DNA of 5,926 nt from NCBI GenBank assembly GCA_021162905.1, contig JAGGXT010000072.1, positions 1-5,926 of the forward strand, read 5' to 3'. Position numbers and translations under genes: made by a program. Below the pieces are notes generated by a model. It saw only the letters and a list, made by a program, of their open reading frames with translations. It did not search any database and was not told the DNA's origin. Origin of the DNA: Candidatus Odinarchaeota archaeon. GTDB taxonomy: Archaea > Asgardarchaeota > JAGGXT01. Below are positions 5,072-5,926 of the stretch, piece by piece (the first letter of the stretch is position 1; each line of letters begins with the position of its first letter).

Positions 5072-5839
5072 GTGGAAGTATTTTATATACAGGGGCTCTC
5101 TAAGGATAAAATCAAGGAAATTTTGAAATTAGAAACGTTAGAGACCCTTAAGTTTGAGAAAGTGAAAAAATTAGGTGTCCTAAAAGCCGAATCAGATACG
5201 CTGGGCGAAATATATTTGCAGGGAGGATCTTGGAAGAGAACATTATACGTTGACGAAGAGGGAAAAATAATAAAAAGAGCCACTGCTACTGGCTCGTTTG
5301 AGCCAGGTACCTTGGATGCTGGCGAATTTACATTATTCATTCTTGCAGTACTTGCATTGTTCTTCTTAAGTTTCTTTATTGCGCTAATCGGAACTTGGAT
5401 TATAGGAAATCTATTCACTTTGGGTGCATATCGATACCGTAAAAATCGATATATTCTCTATGTGAGAATCCCTAAAGATCGTAAAGAAAAGGCACTAAGA
5501 ACCTTGGAAAATATCATTTCCAAAATAATAAAAAGTGGAGGGTGCGTGAAATTTGAGGACCCAAAGAAGTTTTCAGATGAACTAATTTCTAAAAGCGAAT
5601 CATTAATGAGGAAATATAAATTATTTAATAGGGGAAAAACGATAATTTCGGGGGCTCTCATGTTTGCACTAATCCTTGAAGGTGCAAAATATTTAGGTGA
5701 TTATTTCTATCTGTATACGATGCCTTCCGACATAGCCTGGCTTGCTTGGAGATATCCCTTAATAATAGTCTCATTAATAGGTTTAGCATTGCTAATTATT
5801 GGAGAGATGAAAATAAGAGGAGTTTCTTCAAACTTTTAA
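5072..5839 (+). CDS. Membrane protein of unknown function with two cytosolic domains
   Basis: I do not recognise this 255-residue protein. Residues 1-84 are soluble and charged, with a helix-rich start (SKDKIKEILKLETLETLKFEK) followed by a probable beta section (GEIYLQGGSWKRTLYVDEEGKII). A long hydrophobic stretch at 86-117 is one or two membrane segments. Residues 121-188 form a basic soluble domain (YRYRKNRYILYVRIPKDRKEK, then amphipathic helices). Two more hydrophobic segments lie at about 190-208 and 228-245, with a short loop containing YLYTMPSDIAWLAWRYP between them. The C-terminus is short and basic. The GTG at 5072 is chosen because AGAGGAGG lies 8 nt upstream. That site is buried in a strong hairpin, so translation may be regulated. 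It follows another unrecognised membrane gene, which suggests but does not show a joint function. Confidence 0.75.
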   Translation: MEVFYIQGLSKDKIKEILKLETLETLKFEKVKKLGVLKAESDTLGEIYLQGGSWKRTLYVDEEGKIIKRATATGSFEPGTLDAGEFTLFILAVLALFFLSFFIALIGTWIIGNLFTLGAYRYRKNRYILYVRIPKDRKEKALRTLENIISKIIKSGGCVKFEDPKKFSDELISKSESLMRKYKLFNRGKTIISGALMFALILEGAKYLGDYFYLYTMPSDIAWLAWRYPLIIVSLIGLALLIIGEMKIRGVSSNF

Positions 5840-5849
5840 TTTTAATTTT
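5834..5849 (+). terminator. T-tract terminator candidate overlapping the last codons
   Basis: TTTTAATTTTAATTTT repeats a TTTTAA unit directly at the end of the gene. This fits archaeal T-tract termination. Just beyond is a palindrome AAGATATCTT (5854-5863), whose TATCTT half can also pair with AAGATA at 5872-5877. The role of that symmetry is not clear. Confidence 0.35.
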
Positions 5850-5891
5850 GAAAAAGATATCTTAAACTTAAAAGATAAGAAATAAATCTAC

Positions 5892-5926
5892 GTGGTAGAA
5901 TTTTTGCTCTTTACAATATTAATGCG
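5892..5926 (+). CDS. Possible start of a further gene, cut by the window edge
   Basis: A GTG at 5892 opens a frame that runs to the window end without a stop. It begins VVEFLLFTILM, hydrophobic enough to be a first membrane segment or signal peptide. There is no SD site, but CTTAAAAG (5867-5874) about 22 nt upstream could serve as a TATA box for a leaderless message. Eleven codons are far too few to be confident, and the frame may be chance. Confidence 0.2.
   Translation, partial: MVEFLLFTILM

Noticed and set aside
5083..5418. 111-codon minus-strand frame opposite the second membrane protein
   Set aside because: The plus-strand frame has a strong SD, full length and coherent membrane segments; the antisense product has none of these.
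5854..5877. AAGATATCTT palindrome as an attachment site or operator
   Set aside because: It is short and AT-rich, with no nearby integrase and no second copy seen in the window.
1..5926. CRISPR array, tRNA or rRNA genes, insertion sequence
   Set aside because: No regularly spaced long repeats, no cloverleaf or rRNA-like stretch, and no transposase frame were seen on either strand.

Overview
This window is AT-rich and reads as chromosomal DNA of an archaeon, probably an anaerobe. The evidence is the set of gene families (two VapBC-type pairs, two COG1237 metallo-beta-lactamase proteins, a CooC-type ATPase), TATA-like boxes about 20-50 nt before start codons, GGTG/GAGGTGA-type Shine-Dalgarno (SD) sites, and T-tracts rather than hairpin-plus-T terminators after genes. 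The high Lys/Glu/Arg content of several proteins is compatible with a thermophile but does not prove it. I cannot name the lineage.

Layout, left to right. (1) 1-692: a complete vapB-vapC operon with its promoter; the two genes overlap by ATGA. (2) 806-2394: two paralogous COG1237 metallo-hydrolase genes facing each other, their stop codons overlapping in 4 bp. (3) 2395-2687: an intergenic stretch with divergent promoters and three tandem 8-bp repeats just upstream of the second toxin-antitoxin promoter. (4) 2688-3363: a second vapB-vapC-like pair of a different subtype. (5) 3384-4157, minus strand: a CooC-like nickel-insertion ATPase whose best start is a TTG well inside the longest open frame. 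(6) 4290-5839: two plus-strand multi-spanning membrane proteins that I do not recognise. A strong hairpin buries the ribosome-binding site of the second one. (7) 5840-5926: T-tracts and possibly the first codons of another gene.

How the genes may work together. The two toxin-antitoxin pairs should each be self-contained and autoregulated. They bracket the two metallo-hydrolase genes, which suggests a mosaic accessory segment, but no integrase, att site or insertion sequence is visible. The CooC-like protein implies that a Ni-dependent CO dehydrogenase or CODH/acetyl-CoA synthase is encoded elsewhere, because no such enzyme is in this window. The two membrane genes are co-oriented and 86 nt apart; whether they share a pathway is unknown.

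The points most worth a second look are the SD-burying hairpin at 5043-5071, the two unrecognised membrane proteins, the convergent COG1237 pair, and the small repeats at the toxin-antitoxin promoters. I did not find clear evidence of a wholly new defence or mobile system.
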